From: Fragilaria crotonensis | Lineage: Eukaryota > Bacillariophyta > Fragilariophyceae > Fragilariales > Fragilariaceae | NCBI GenBank assembly: GCA_022925895.1 | Contig: JAKSYS010000369.1 | Location: forward strand, 1 to 60,509 | Direction of reading: 5' to 3' | Length of the DNA: 60,509 nucleotides | Shown here: in pieces, positions 30,933 through 42,200 of the stretch | Numbering within the stretch: position 1 is the stretch's first letter | Layout: each line of letters starts with the position of its first letter | Position numbers and translations under genes: made by a program | Notes under the pieces: generated by a model | The model's database searches: none | The model's input: only the letters and a program-made list of their open reading frames with translations | What the model was told of the DNA's origin: nothing

Positions 30933-31203
30933 CTCAACATCTCAACCTATATGATCATCAGCAGTTGCTTGCGTTCTTGGAATTGTTGTTCGATGTCTAC
31001 TGTATACTGTATGTACCATCTACCATGTAATCGTATGATACTGCCTACAAGTACCGTACGCACATGTCGCGCTTGACTTGAAGAGTATTGTACCGGTACG
31101 ATGAATTATATATGCATAGGATAAAACATGTGTGTATACTTGTACAATAATGTGGTGGCGTTTGTCTTGACGATGACATGTGAATGATTTCGTAGACTGC
31201 AAC
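30933..31203. promoter_or_regulatory. Shared divergent 5' region, deaminase/ALDH, GTAC-rich
   Basis: 271 bp separate two divergent start codons. It contains repeated GTAC words (actgtatgtaccatctacc, gtaccgtac, gtaccggtacgatg, cttgtacaata) at 31010-31145. No canonical TATA box is certain (atatatgcat at 31107-31116 is a candidate). Confidence 0.45.
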
Positions 31204-32856
31204 ATGATTAACAGCATAGCGGCGCATCGGCTAGTAGCCCGACAACGACTGTCGGTTGCAACGAGGTCCATTCTGATCCCACCAACTGTGACATCTTGGA
31301 TAGCCAATGAGTTTGTGCCAGTGGAATCTTCCTGCGAAGGGTTTGACAACTTGGCTCCTTCGCGACACTCCAACGAACCACTATGTCGCGTGCAGGTGAG
31401 TGTTCGTCATTAATACTTAGTATTGATTAATGATACAGAATTCTATGGACGGAATGGCTCATATTGTTCACAGCCTCCATCCAAAACTCAGGTGCAAACG
31501 GCAATTTTCAATTCCAGGCGTGCCGCAGACGACTGGTCCCAAGTTTCGTCATGGGATCGAGGGGCTATCTTGCGAGATATGGCGACCATAATCCGAAATC
31601 ACGCAACTGAATTATGCGAATTGGAAGCCCTCGATACTGGGATCCCTTTGACGCAAATCGAGACAAATCACATCGATAGCGCCGTCTCTACATTGGAATA
31701 CTTTGCCAGTCTAATTCAACCTGGACTTCCAGGTCGGATCCTGGACACCCCTCATGCGGGTGGTCACACCGATTCCTTTGCCTATACCCGCCGCGAGCCA
31801 TTGGGTGTATGCTTGGGAATTGGGGCTTGGAATTATCCACTCCTGGGGATGATGTGGAAAGTCGCACCTGCCTTGGCATGTGGCAATAGCATGATTTTCA
31901 AACCCAGCGAGTGTACACCATTGACTGCGCTGAGAGTGGCGGAGTTGTTTACTGACGTATTGCCACAATCTGTCCTCCAAGTGCTTCCAGGATCTGCTGA
32001 TGTGGCGCAACATCTACTTGCAAGTGACGGGATCGATAAAGTATCCGTGACAGGTTCGTTGGCAACCGGCAAACGTGTGGCTGCACAAGCATCGCAACGT
32101 CTGATCCGAGTCACGTTAGAATTGGGTGGGAAATCTCCGCTCATTGTGTTTGCTGATGCGGATATGGAATCCGTCATCCGAGTGATTTCCGACGGTAACT
32201 TCATCAACAATGGTCAAGTGTGTTCGAATTGTACACGAGTTTATGTTGAACGTAGTTGTCTGGATGACCTTATCGAGCGCCTTTCAGCATTTTTGAAGAA
32301 TCGATTGATCATGGGCGACAACATGAATCGATCCACAACGATGGGTCCTCTGATGAAACATCCATCTACTCCTTCACAACATTTTGATCGAGTTACAGGT
32401 TTCCTTGACAGAGCGAGAAACGACCCGCGGGTCCATTTGCTTATCGGAGGAGCACGCTACCAGTCATCTGAAGGAGGCTATTTTGTGGAGCCGACGGTGT
32501 TTTTATCAAAATACGACGATACCGAGATTGCCTGTGAGGAAGTGTTCGGTCCTGTTATGACTATTTTGCCATTTGACGATGAATCGGAGGCTGTGAAACG
32601 TGCGAACACGAGCAAGTTTGGATTGGCGGCAGGAGTCATGACCAACGATGTAATGCGAGCACATCGCGTTGCCAAGAAGCTGCAAAGTGGAACTGTGTGG
32701 ATCAATCAATGGAATCGTAGCCCCCTTGAAATGCCTTTTGGACCCTACAAACAAAGTGGTTATGGCAAGGAGCTTGGAACGGAGTCCCTTGAGCAATACT
32801 CTCAAGTGAAGACAGTGTACATGGAAATGGGAGTCGTTCATGATTCAATCTTATAG
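31204..32856 (+). CDS. Aldehyde dehydrogenase, ALDH9/betaine-aldehyde type, mitochondrial
   Basis: Two exons, 31204-31395 and 31474-32856, joined in phase by a 78-bp intron (CAG|gtgagtgttc to ttgttcacag|CCT), giving 524 residues. The N-terminus MINSIAAHRLVARQRLSVAT is Arg-rich and fits a mitochondrial presequence. NAD-binding and catalytic motifs are GAWNYPLLGMMWKVAPAL, NSMIFKPSECTP, LELGGKSPLIVFADAD with the catalytic Glu near residue 280, NNGQVCSNCTRV with the nucleophile Cys near 314, and the terminal SGYGKELGTESLEQYSQVKT. This resembles 4-trimethylaminobutyraldehyde and betaine aldehyde dehydrogenases, which oxidise amino-aldehydes with NAD. It is intact, sits inside the duplicated block, and is the only block gene without a second copy in the window. 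Confidence 0.85.
31396..31473 (+). other. Intron of the ALDH gene
   Basis: gtgagt donor and ttgttcacag acceptor, phase 0, 78 bp. An earlier acceptor at 31438 gives the wrong phase. Confidence 0.8.
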
Positions 32857-33112
32857 CGACCTACCCGCAAGTGCATGAGTGGGTGTCTGCGAACAGAGGC
32901 AAAGCGCCCCTCGCCCCCCACACTCAAGGTTCGGGGTGTGCTTAAATTATGAATGGAGGCGGAGAGAAGCTTTCAGCCTTGATGCAGCTGGAGTCAATGA
33001 ATTGATCGTTGAAATGTCTTCATGGCAACTCGAAACAGCCCTATTTCGTCCAGCATGACAACGTTGTCGGGGAAATGATGGTGACCACAACACAACGAAC
33101 CATACATCAGCG

Positions 33113-34900
33113 TTAAGTTTGCTTTGCTCGCTTCTTGACAGGCTCATCGTGCTCGTTACCTTCCTCGGTTACCAGGTGTCGCCGTCGGTTTAGAGCAACA
33201 TCTACCAAGCTCGGTAACTCGGTGACAAAATACCGCACTAAATCAGCATGACGTGCCACTGCTGCCAACACGTGTGCCCACACTGCCAGAGGGAGCGTAT
33301 CAGAAGCACGAATAAGCTTGCGACCCTCACAGCGATTCAATCTGATCCAATACTGCAGCTCAGGGACAGAGCAAGGCTCTTTGGGCCAGAAGGTGAGACG
33401 TTCCAATGTTGAATTCTGCTTCGTCTCGAGGATACGCAATAGTGGGACTAAACACTCGGATGTGTGGTAATTTGTAGGAAGCTCAAGGTGCTTCAGAGTT
33501 TGGTTCTCTTTCAATCCATCCGCGAGCAATGATGTCACTCGCAATCGATCAACCTCGTCAAATACTCTGGGACGACTTCGAAGGTGGTAGCGACGACGAC
33601 GGCAACAAATACTGAGGAATTGTAACGTGACATTGTTGGCCAATACCTCTGCTATAGTATGAGCTCCAACAAGATCCAGTTCCGCAGCTTCAATCGAGAA
33701 TTTTTGGACGCTCGTGTTAGAAAAGAGTCCACCCATGACTGTCGACAAACATGACGGGTTCATGTTTCCGTTGCCACAAGATAGTTTGATCAAGGTGTCA
33801 GTTGATTCTATCAATGCTCTCAAGGCTAGAGAGGTTTCTTCTACCAGGGCGATACCGAAAAGATTGATTGATGTCAAGGTTGAATTGCGAGCGAGGCCTT
33901 GAATCAAACTTAGCGTTGAACTCCGCGTGTTGAATCGATCGTACTCATATTCAAAACCTGGAGGTGGCAAATTCACTTCCTTAAGTTGGCTGTTGCTTGC
34001 CAGGAAACGTCCCAGCCATGTTGCATTCTGGCTGTAGTAACCGTCAGTACAAAGACCGATAACATTCGGATTTTCCAAAACGTCGAGTACAGCCCATTTG
34101 TACAAAGGCGCATCAAAGTCAGATTGTAACAACGTAAACTTTTGGAGACACTGGTGTTGTCTCATGGCACAGAGAAGTGGCTTCAAGCGACTTCTTTGTA
34201 CGGACGGAGGTACGACGGAAAAGGCATTGAAGAGTACAAGCTCCTTAAGCGATGCATTCGATGTCACTATGCTCGCCAGATATGCGATGTTGTCACAAAA
34301 TGTGTAACTGAACATGATCGCCTTCAGTGAAGTAATCTGCGATAAGGTGGATAGGCAGAATGAAACCTCATCAGAGGCGCCGGGATCTTGGTCTTCGTGA
34401 TCTAGATGGAATTCTTCGCACAGCTCAAGCGCCTGTTTCAAGATTGCAGCATCTAGTTTCGAACCTGTGCTTTCTTGTTGTGAAACACAATTCTCGAAAA
34501 TCAGTTTCTTTAGGGGTTTGTTCCTCTCGGTGAAAACTGCTAGCATTGCGTTGATGAAATTAGGTAAACGATCATCGATGGATGCGAACTTGACCTTCTG
34601 AAGGGTGTCAGATACGTTGCTTCTCAAACAAAGCACAAGGTTTTCTTCCAGCATACTTTCGCTTGTAAATCCCGTCTCTACTTGATTCGTCTCTGTGTTG
34701 TCATGCTCGCTTTCACTTTTGGAAAAATCAAGTTGGAAACATGAATGCGTTGCGGGTTCGTCGCCCTTTCTGGACGATTGTGCTGAAATCTTGAGGTGTG
34801 TATCCTCCCGGCCATCAGAATACAGTGTGAAAGTAATCTCCTTGCATTGTTTTAATGACCGAGCTAGGGTACTGAAGGCGATGTCTTCAGGACTTGACAT
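33113..34900 (-). CDS. Leucine-rich repeat protein, intact copy
   Basis: 595 residues from the ATG at 34900 (MSSPEDIAFSTLARSLKQ); the frame extends to 34936 without ATG. After an acidic N-terminal part (about 1-110) come irregular leucine-rich repeats, about 26-30 residues each, with core patterns such as LKELVLFNAFSVV, LKEVNLPPPGF, LTSINLFGIALVEET and LKHLELPTN. The C-terminus is helical, with a basic end, PVKKRAKQT, that could be a nuclear signal. It is of the RNI/NLR-like LRR class, with no signal peptide, membrane span, kinase or NACHT domain. Such proteins usually bind other proteins; the partner is unknown. Copy A at 20490-22287 has one frame break. Upstream, 34975-35050 is GTAC-rich. 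Confidence 0.75.
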   Translation of the reverse strand: MSSPEDIAFSTLARSLKQCKEITFTLYSDGREDTHLKISAQSSRKGDEPATHSCFQLDFSKSESEHDNTETNQVETGFTSESMLEENLVLCLRSNVSDTLQKVKFASIDDRLPNFINAMLAVFTERNKPLKKLIFENCVSQQESTGSKLDAAILKQALELCEEFHLDHEDQDPGASDEVSFCLSTLSQITSLKAIMFSYTFCDNIAYLASIVTSNASLKELVLFNAFSVVPPSVQRSRLKPLLCAMRQHQCLQKFTLLQSDFDAPLYKWAVLDVLENPNVIGLCTDGYYSQNATWLGRFLASNSQLKEVNLPPPGFEYEYDRFNTRSSTLSLIQGLARNSTLTSINLFGIALVEETSLALRALIESTDTLIKLSCGNGNMNPSCLSTVMGGLFSNTSVQKFSIEAAELDLVGAHTIAEVLANNVTLQFLSICCRRRRYHLRSRPRVFDEVDRLRVTSLLADGLKENQTLKHLELPTNYHTSECLVPLLRILETKQNSTLERLTFWPKEPCSVPELQYWIRLNRCEGRKLIRASDTLPLAVWAHVLAAVARHADLVRYFVTELPSLVDVALNRRRHLVTEEGNEHDEPVKKRAKQT

Positions 34901-35084
34901 TGTTCTATCGACACCATGAACTGTCGTCTTTGCCAAACGAAGTGCTCGAGTATGAAAGATTCACTCTAACTTTCCGTGTACCGGCGGTATTACTACCTGT
35001 ACCTGGTATGTATACTGTATGCATTGTAATCCTCGTAAACTACAGTACCGTTGTATGACATTGTTTAGTTGTTTGCACTGTTGT

Positions 35085-35605
35085 CAGGAAGGTCCGGCAA
35101 TACACGCTAGTCGTGAATCAAGGTCGAATTCACGCTGGCCGGAGGCGAAAATCATTTCCGTTCTGTGTCTGGCTGGTGCTAAACTGGTTATGCCAGCGTC
35201 ATCGTCGTTTTGCTGACACTTGCTGACGAAAAGACAGATCTGCTGACATCCGCTGACAAAAAACGAATTTGCTGACGTCTGCTGACGAAAATCGAATCTG
35301 CTGACATTTTCTGACATATGATGACGAAAACGAGTTTTTTCCAGTACAAAAGCTACGGTGATGCTGACATCTTCTGACGTTTGCTGACGAGAATCAAGTT
35401 TGCTGACATTCGCTGACGAAAAGCAAATCTGCTGACATTTGCTGACGAAAAAGAAATCTGCTGACATTTGCTGAACCTTGCCAGCTCGAATGATACGACA
35501 CACATCCTAACAAGCTCTCATCACGCCGGCCGGTCATTGGCTGGCGCGCACATCCTTAAGGTACATCTTGTTAATCGCGAAACGTGCTTGGGCCGGACCT
35601 TCCAG
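35085..35605. mobile_element. MITE-like inverted-repeat element with minisatellite core, copy 1
   Basis: Ends are inverted repeats: ggaaggtccggc at 35087-35098 and gccggaccttcc at 35592-35603. Inside, 35205-35470 is an array of about 20 units with the core GCTGAC in A/T-rich spacers (tttgctgacatttgctgacg). The outer arms match those of copy 2 at 48873-49439 on both sides (gtgaatca near the left end; accttgcc and aacgtgct near the right). It has no coding capacity. Its right end lies 190 bp before the membrane-protein gene. A target-site duplication is not clear. Confidence 0.65.
35205..35470 (+). repeat. GCTGAC minisatellite
   Basis: Units of 10-21 bp share CTGAC, mostly tgctgacatttgctgacgaaaa. 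It is interrupted once by non-repeat sequence at about 35335-35360. Confidence 0.85.
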
Positions 35606-35792
35606 GTGTCTATGCTCTATGCTGTAGGCTGTAGTCTCACGTCTCACGCCTCACGGAGTTGCTCGAATCTGTTTTCTGTATGCACTGGCATGATACCCAT
35701 GGTGAGCACCGACTGCCATACTTATAACTACATCTCAGCGCAGCTCACAACACACAACTGTAACGCACGACATAAGTCTACTAGAGACCAGG

Positions 35793-37124
35793 ATGAGCAA
35801 TGCACCACCGGAGAAGAGCCCAAAGTCTCAGACAGATACGCCGAAGAGCCCAAAGTCTCAGATAGCGAGTCGTTTGACAACACGCTTCGAGCAACCTGAG
35901 GAGAGCAAGAGTGAAGAAGAAGGAATCAACGAGATCGATCAAGAAGGCTCACAAGAAGCTGTAGAGCAAGAAGGAGATGCTCCTGACGGGACCACACATA
36001 CCAGAGCTCTCTACAAATCTAGTCGTTTCAAGGGATATCTCATTCTAGTTCTTGCCTCGGGTGTCAATTATCAAGCTGCGCATGTGAGCAACAATCCGAG
36101 TTTCTTTGGAGAATTTTCTGCTGTTGCAGCCACGTCGGAACAACGAGCCTATGCCCTTGCCGTCGCTCTCGTTTCCATCATTTTATCATCCGCGATTTGT
36201 GTCGCTCATTTGGATTGCTTCTCACCCATGAAGAAGTATTGGGCTCGAATATTTCAACCGAAATCACGAACGGAAGCCTACCTACTGACCGCGTTGATGA
36301 TATGGTGGGTTGTTGCTCTCTGGATCAACACCGGAATCAATGGGATCGCCGGCAATGGTAAGGGTCAGTATAATCTTTACTTCTCCTCATGGCTTTGTCT
36401 GTTGGTTTGCGCGTGGACTATGGAGCGATGGCTGGTTTCGTGTGACTATCCAGCACTCGACGGATTCTTGGCCTCTTGGCCCAATCGTGCTCCAGGATGG
36501 ATTGCGATCTTCTTTCTATCATTTCCGGCACTCTTGTCAATTCTAGATCTATATTTCAATTGGGACAAGGTAGACACCGCTTACATCAAAGCAGAATATA
36601 AGTCAGTGCCACAATCGCAGTGGGAGTGGCTCATTTTTGCCACAGGCTTCACAATGCTCCCATCTATTGGATTCGTCTTGGTGGAGATCTTCCGAGAAAC
36701 CAAGCCTGGAGAAGACAAGAATACAAAACCGGAATGGGAGACAATTATGGAAGGTTTTATACTGCTGATTCTGTTCCTGATTTGGATTCCTTCTGTCATT
36801 ATTGCAACAACGCCAGGGGGCGCGGCGTCCTTGGTTGGGAATGCCTACTTTTTCGTCTGGAGTTCGACAGTCTTCGTTGTGGATACATGCGTGTGGTGGA
36901 TTCATGATTGGCGACGACGAGTTCTTACAATCATCAAGGATCAGGAGAGGGCATACCGGAACATACAACAAGAGGTTCTGGAGCGATCGAAATTGGAACT
37001 GGAAATGCATGCCGCCAAGATCAAGAACATGGAGCAGCAACAGACAGCGATGTGTGACGATGGTGATTCACTCAACTCCGATTCTTTGGAAGGTCAGCCC
37101 ATTTCAGATATTGCAGGTACCTAA
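35793..37124 (+). CDS. Multi-pass membrane protein, unknown, intact copy
   Basis: 443 residues. An acidic, hydrophilic N-terminus (about 1-68, with two KSPKSQ repeats) is followed by about seven hydrophobic helices: GYLILVLASGVNYQA, YALAVALVSIILSSAICVA, YLLTALMIWWVVALWI, FSSWLCLLVCAWTME, WIAIFFLSFPALLSILDLY, WLIFATGFTMLPSIGFVLVE, FILLILFLIWIPSVIIA and AYFFVWSSTVFVVDTCVWW. A cytosolic helical, Glu/Gln-rich tail follows (about 385-443). I know no family for it; the layout suggests a diatom-specific membrane protein. It is tail-to-tail with a TEX264-like gene, 15 bp between stops, and this pair is repeated in fragments at 23190-24538 and 27482-28565. Confidence 0.7.
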   Translation: MSNAPPEKSPKSQTDTPKSPKSQIASRLTTRFEQPEESKSEEEGINEIDQEGSQEAVEQEGDAPDGTTHTRALYKSSRFKGYLILVLASGVNYQAAHVSNNPSFFGEFSAVAATSEQRAYALAVALVSIILSSAICVAHLDCFSPMKKYWARIFQPKSRTEAYLLTALMIWWVVALWINTGINGIAGNGKGQYNLYFSSWLCLLVCAWTMERWLVSCDYPALDGFLASWPNRAPGWIAIFFLSFPALLSILDLYFNWDKVDTAYIKAEYKSVPQSQWEWLIFATGFTMLPSIGFVLVEIFRETKPGEDKNTKPEWETIMEGFILLILFLIWIPSVIIATTPGGAASLVGNAYFFVWSSTVFVVDTCVWWIHDWRRRVLTIIKDQERAYRNIQQEVLERSKLELEMHAAKIKNMEQQQTAMCDDGDSLNSDSLEGQPISDIAGT

Positions 37125-37139
37125 TTAATTATTAAACTG

Positions 37140-37889
37140 TCATGTATGCGTTGTGTGATGGTGCGCTTTACTGCGTTGCTGTGACAGCAAAGGGCCCGTA
37201 TCCGTCCATATATTCTTGACATCCCCGAAGAGAATAATATAGTCAATCCACTCCATCCGATCCTTAGGCCCCATCACATAAACCTCCAGCCCAACTTCAG
37301 CCTCTTGTTCGTTATTTCCAAAGCTCTTGTACCCACCCTTGGAATAGGCATTCATCAATTTCGTCCAAACAAAATATGGCGCAATCATCGGTGTGAGCGA
37401 GTGACGCCAAGGGAGACGGCCTTTAAGAATGGGCTGCTCCGCACCTCCCAGCCTCACCGCCACAATTTCTTCTTCTAACGCCCCGACTGCGTTGGCTTTT
37501 TTCGCCATTTCCTTGGCTTCTTCAAAGTCCTTGGTAACTACAGCCCACCCCATCGCCCAGCGTGGACCAGGCGCCTTCTCGGGATCATTGAAATAAAGGC
37601 CAACGCTAAGCGCTTCGCTTCCTTGTGGACAACCATAGAGTGCTGCGGCATCCATCAGCATCTGCGAGGAGTTGGAATGGGATGCATCAATTGCCTTTTT
37701 AGATCCGAAGATAAGGCGCATGACGTGCTTCCCAACGCCATGCTTGGTGCATTTTGCGACCAAGACGACGAGTTCCTTCTTGTCAGGGAGGAGAGATTCA
37801 TGGACTTTGAAGTCCACTCTATCCCATAATCCTAACCAATAGCTTAATCCTCCGAGGATGACGAGACTGCTTCCGATGACGAGGAGCAT
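37140..37889 (-). CDS. TEX264-like ER membrane protein, copy D
   Basis: About 249 residues from the ATG at 37889 (an alternative ATG is 37910). The protein is colinear with copies A and B through the membrane span and the GyrI-like domain (YFNDPEKAPGPRWAMGWAV, GRLPWRHSLTPMIAPYFVW). At the end, copy D has three A (plus strand gcaaaggg, near 37188) where copy B has four. This shifts the last residues from GPFAVTATQ to GPLLSQQRSKAHHHTTHT. The change is therefore a homopolymer indel, real or technical. The overall fold should not be affected. Confidence 0.6.
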   Translation of the reverse strand: MLLVIGSSLVILGGLSYWLGLWDRVDFKVHESLLPDKKELVVLVAKCTKHGVGKHVMRLIFGSKKAIDASHSNSSQMLMDAAALYGCPQGSEALSVGLYFNDPEKAPGPRWAMGWAVVTKDFEEAKEMAKKANAVGALEEEIVAVRLGGAEQPILKGRLPWRHSLTPMIAPYFVWTKLMNAYSKGGYKSFGNNEQEAEVGLEVYVMGPKDRMEWIDYIILFGDVKNIWTDTGPLLSQQRSKAHHHTTHT

Positions 37890-37961
37890 TTTGCTGCCTT
37901 CAGATGACATGAGAGGTGAAAAGAATAATGTTCGCAATGTGGGAAGAAGCAAGGTTGTCAA

Positions 37962-38485
37962 AAGCCAAGGGTGAGTTCGCAGATTTGAGATGGATTTCTA
38001 CGGAGAATTCAGTATATGCTGAAGTTGGAGTCCGGCAATCGAGAACCCCCAAACTTGAAAGTGTTAGTTCGCAGATTTGCAATGGATTTCTACGGATAAT
38101 TCAGTATATCCTGAATCCTGAAGTTGGAGTCCGGCAAACGAGAACCCATGAACTTGCCGCCAACCTGCGGCGCGCATCCTTTTCGTTCAATCTAAGCCTT
38201 TCTATAATATAAGCGCTTTCCTTGATTTTTTTGCACAGGCATCGCGACAACACAGTCCAGTACTCGGAGTACGAATCATGAAGAAAACCAACTCAAGTAT
38301 AGGAGACTTTGCTAAGAGTGTTCTACAACTCAACATTTACGAGACTCGACGTATCGCCCTTCCCTTCTTCCCGATGTATGAAAACTCGGAGCCCTCATTG
38401 TGATTGTCAAGTACTTGATCAATACAGGCCAAGCAGGCTTGCGATACTTCACCCGCATCTAACCGCTTCATAAATTGGCGCTCCC
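37962..38485. other. Intergenic region with a short direct repeat
   Basis: A unit of about 70 bp is repeated: ttcgcagatttgagatggat at 37976 and ttcgcagatttgcaatggat at 38069, each followed by ttctacgg-ataattcagtatat and gttggagtccggcaa. No gene is seen. Confidence 0.6.
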
Positions 38486-41400
38486 TTATTTGACCTTCTG
38501 TTTGGCGCGCCTGGCCGATTGACTGGATTCAATTCTTCGACGTTTTCCTGGCGACGCGGCTCCTTCTGATGTGTGGTTCGAGGAGAATATTTCTCGAAGG
38601 ACCCCCGATGTTTCAGAAATGTTCACATCACTAGATGTGTCCTCGCTGGACGAGACAATTGATGTAGGGTCGTCTTGTTCTCTTCTGAAACCCTCCAGCA
38701 GGACTTCTTCACGAGGAGTTGCTGTGAGCTTTTCAGTGAATTCGATGGTCTTTCGGGGCGGCGCGGTATCGACTTGATCATCCATCGCGATGACTGAACC
38801 CCCAAAAGCTTGTGTTTTCTCTGCTGCGCTACCGATAATACCGCCGCAATCAGAGACGAGAACTTCAGTAGCGTCCACATGTGACTGCACCACGGCAGCC
38901 AGTTTGTCTCGCGATAGGTTGCATTGAGATCGGTGTTGCGCGCAAGTTGATTCTTTGAAATTGGCTGCAGTATTGGAAATAGATGCGGTGGTTTCGACAA
39001 TTTCGTCCGAGTGCATCTGCGCTAACACCGAAAGTTGTTTCGCTCCACCGACAACGGAGTTCTCCATGGAATCAAGGTGATTCGAAACGTTAAGAAGTAG
39101 ATTTGGCCGAGGCTCCTCAATGTGGGCAAGCGACATTGCTGCCTCGCGGATGACGACGTTTTGTGAGAAACTAATTGCCTCCGACCCTATCACAGCTATC
39201 TCAGAGATTGATTCTGTGGCGATATCGATACTCTTCTCCATGTGCTTGGCGCATGCCTTTCCTGCAGTAAGCATCCCCTGTCGAGCGTTCTCAATTTCAT
39301 TGTTGACAGCCTCAAGTTCCCGTAATTGTTCCTCCGTTTCAATTTCATAAAGGCTCAGAGAATTCTGTTGGCCTTCCGCCTCACGTTGGATAGAAGTCAT
39401 AGCTGTTTTCCCGTCATCAAGAACTGTCAACAGAGAGGCGTCGGTGCTTTGTAATTTTCTTCCTTCAGCCGCAAGCGAGGCATTAGTGGATCTCAGTTCA
39501 TCAAACATTTGCACCGATGCATTGCACAGTACTCCGTTCAGTTCTTTGATGCTGGCGATGGTAGATTTAAGCTCTTCCGTTCTCTGAGATTGATCTGCCA
39601 TGATGAGCTTCATCTGCATAGTTACGAGATTCTTGACTTCATTGACAACAGTATCAACAACCGAGCCGCAAAGCAATTCTTGGCGTTGTTTTGCTTCATC
39701 AATTTGCTTCTGTTGCAGCATCAGCTGCCTGGTTTGCAATTCCAAGGCCTCGCGCTGTGAGGCGTCTCGACAATTGAGACTCTCCAGCTGCGCTTTAAGA
39801 GCCTCGTTGACGGCCTCGTGACGCTCCATCTCGGATTTCAATAAGTCATGAGTATTTTCTAACACAAGATGTTGTGTGTAGCTTAAGTCGTTGATTCTAT
39901 GCGCTGCCTCATTCCCAGTTTCTTTCCAATTATTGAACATGTTTTTCAGCATTAAGCGAGCCCCCAGGCTGCGTGCTTGCGCTGCCTCAATTGCTTCTTC
40001 TGCGTCCTTAACCATCATCTCTGCCTTTGTCTTGCTGTTCGAAATAGCCGTCTCAACGTCAAACAATGAATCCTTGACTTTCGAATCATGTTTCGCATTC
40101 ATCTCCAGGAGCGCTTTGCTAAAATTCGTTAGCTGCTGTTCCGCTGCTGCGCAACTACGCGAGAGATCTTTGTCTCCGCTTAAAATCATTGATCGCATCT
40201 CGTCGATATTGAGCTTGATGTTATCCTTCAGCGACTCCAACAGCGGAACAGTTTCATGGGAAGTCCCAAAGCTGACATGATCACAAGCGCGGGCCATCAT
40301 TTCTGTCATCTCTGACACAACTACCCGTGCCTCCTCGATAGCGACAAGGCGTTGCGCATGATCGGACGAAACAACTTCGCCGACGATGCGTTGATGCTCC
40401 TTGTTGCTCGCGGCAATATCTTCCAACTTGGATCTGGCAACCTTTACAATGTCTGCGATGGATCGGTTGAACTCGCGAGTCAGAAATCGTCGATTAATCT
40501 CGTCTCCTCGACTGGCTTGTACCATTTTATGAAGCTTGTCCCCATCATCTATTGAATCCTTCAGTGCTTGCAGCAGTGCTGACGCCTCCGATGTGAGTGC
40601 CTGTTCGCTTTGCTGTGTCGCCCTCAAAACGACTGATGTCTTACGGAGAGTCTCCTCCGTATCCCACAACTTCCCTTCGAGTGCTTTCGCGGTGTTTTCC
40701 AACAATCTCAGATCTTCCGTTCGAATCGCAAGTTCACGACGGGCATCATCTAGTTCCTTTTGTAACAGCTGCTGCGCCTTTTCCGCTTGTCCTTTCTGTT
40801 CTTGTTGCTGCATATAGTTCCTGGCCAACGCTTGTCTAGCTTCTTCGACTTCTTGTTGCATGTGTTCCATACGAATCTCCATTTCCTGCCACCGCTCGGC
40901 TGCAACAGTCATGGAACCGTCCGATGGCAGGACATAGGACGATAACGAGCCTGATACGGACATGTACGAATTCGATATAGGTTTGTTCTGAATCCCAATC
41001 GCGGTTTGAGCGTAGTGAAGAGTCTGGAGACTCTCCTGGACATTAATTATGGACGGCGATATAGTCGCAATAATGACTGTCTTGCAGCGACCCCCCAGGG
41101 CTTCTTGCAGGATACGAGTCAACTTTGAATCTCTGAGTGAGATGACGAAGGTCAGTGTGTCCGTGTGATTTCAAACCAAGCGCTCACTGTGATGAATCAA
41201 TGCGAAACCCAAAATCACGTACCGGTATGGAATCATAACTGTCTTGCTCTTATTCTCGCTTTGCTCCTTCAAAATCGAAATCACCCTCCCAAGCGTCAAG
41301 AGAGATTTATCTATATTCCGCCGCTCCTGTTCCCGTGCCGCTTGATCGCGCGCACTGCTCTGCTCCAAAGCAGCAGTCTTAGCCGATTCCGACCCCGCCA

Positions 41401-42200
41401 AATCGACCATATGCAACTTGCCCTGTGCCTCCAACGTGCTGCCATCCGCCAATATCTGTTTCGTATCGACGCGAATGGTGAAGATACAATGTGATCGCGA
41501 CGATTGTTTGTTCATGCTAGTTTCACCAACATGACGGGCCTGGACTGCCCCGTGCATAAGCTGGAGGACGTCGTGCGGCAACTGGACAGTATGATGAGAT
41601 AGACCGCGACAATGGACTCCGCCCTTGTTGCCACCTTGAACAATATCAAGTTTCGTTGAGTTGCCCGGTGCCAGTAAATCCGAGAGTTCCTCGTTGTATA
41701 TTTCCAGGTACGAACAGCTGACATTGGTTTCCAGGTATTGAGGCTTTTGCAGAGTATCGAAGATGGCCTGCGCTGCTCGCGGTATGACACCAAATTGATC
41801 AGCATCATCTAGGTTTCCTTCCATGGTATGAGTCTTTCCGGTACCGGTCTAAAGCACAGGGGGAAAGGAGAGAAGGTTAGCCGCGGGGCGGGGATCACGG
41901 CTTTGACAGCTTTCATCGACTGTACTGTACCTGACCATAAGCAAATACACAAGTCTCGAAACCCTTCAAAACATCTGAAATGACAGGACAAAGTGTCTCC
42001 GAGAAAACATTGTGTTGTGTCGAGAAGGAAGTAAAGACGTTATCAAAGGTGAATTGCGATCGAGCTTGTTTTGGACCAATACCCTTGATAACTGTAACGG
42101 ACTTGTTCGAGGTGGATGCGGTTATTACGGGCAGTGTACCCTCCTTTGTCTCCTTGCTATTCATAGGTCGCAACCGAACGACTACTTGGACTGATGCCAT
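38486..42200 (-). CDS. Kinesin-5 (BimC/Eg5-type) mitotic motor
   Basis: Three exons: 42200-41931, 41848-41223, 41132-38486; introns of 82 and 90 bp have gta donors and cag/tag acceptors. The protein has 1,180 residues. The motor is N-terminal: [32 protein letters not shown] (P-loop across the first splice junction), [13 protein letters not shown] (switch I), [11 protein letters not shown] (switch II). The end of the motor, [17 protein letters not shown], is of the kinesin-5 kind. A long coiled coil follows to about residue 1,000. [13 protein letters not shown] and [10 protein letters not shown] near residue 1,100 may stand for the C-terminal BimC region, though the match is loose. Kinesin-5 tetramers slide spindle microtubules apart. 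Fragments of exon 1 occur at 26600-26890 and 29060-29410. Confidence 0.85.
41133..41222 (-). other. Intron 2 of kinesin-5
   Basis: Minus-strand donor TACCG|gtacgtgat, acceptor tctcactcag|AGATTC, 90 bp, joining IPYR to DSKLTR. Confidence 0.85.
41849..41930 (-). other. Intron 1 of kinesin-5
   Basis: Minus-strand donor CAG|gtacagtac, acceptor ctgtgctttag|ACCGG, 82 bp. It splits the P-loop after GQ. Confidence 0.85.

Noticed and set aside
35205-35470. CRISPR array
   Set aside because: The units are short, continuous and degenerate, without spacers of even length, in a eukaryotic genome.
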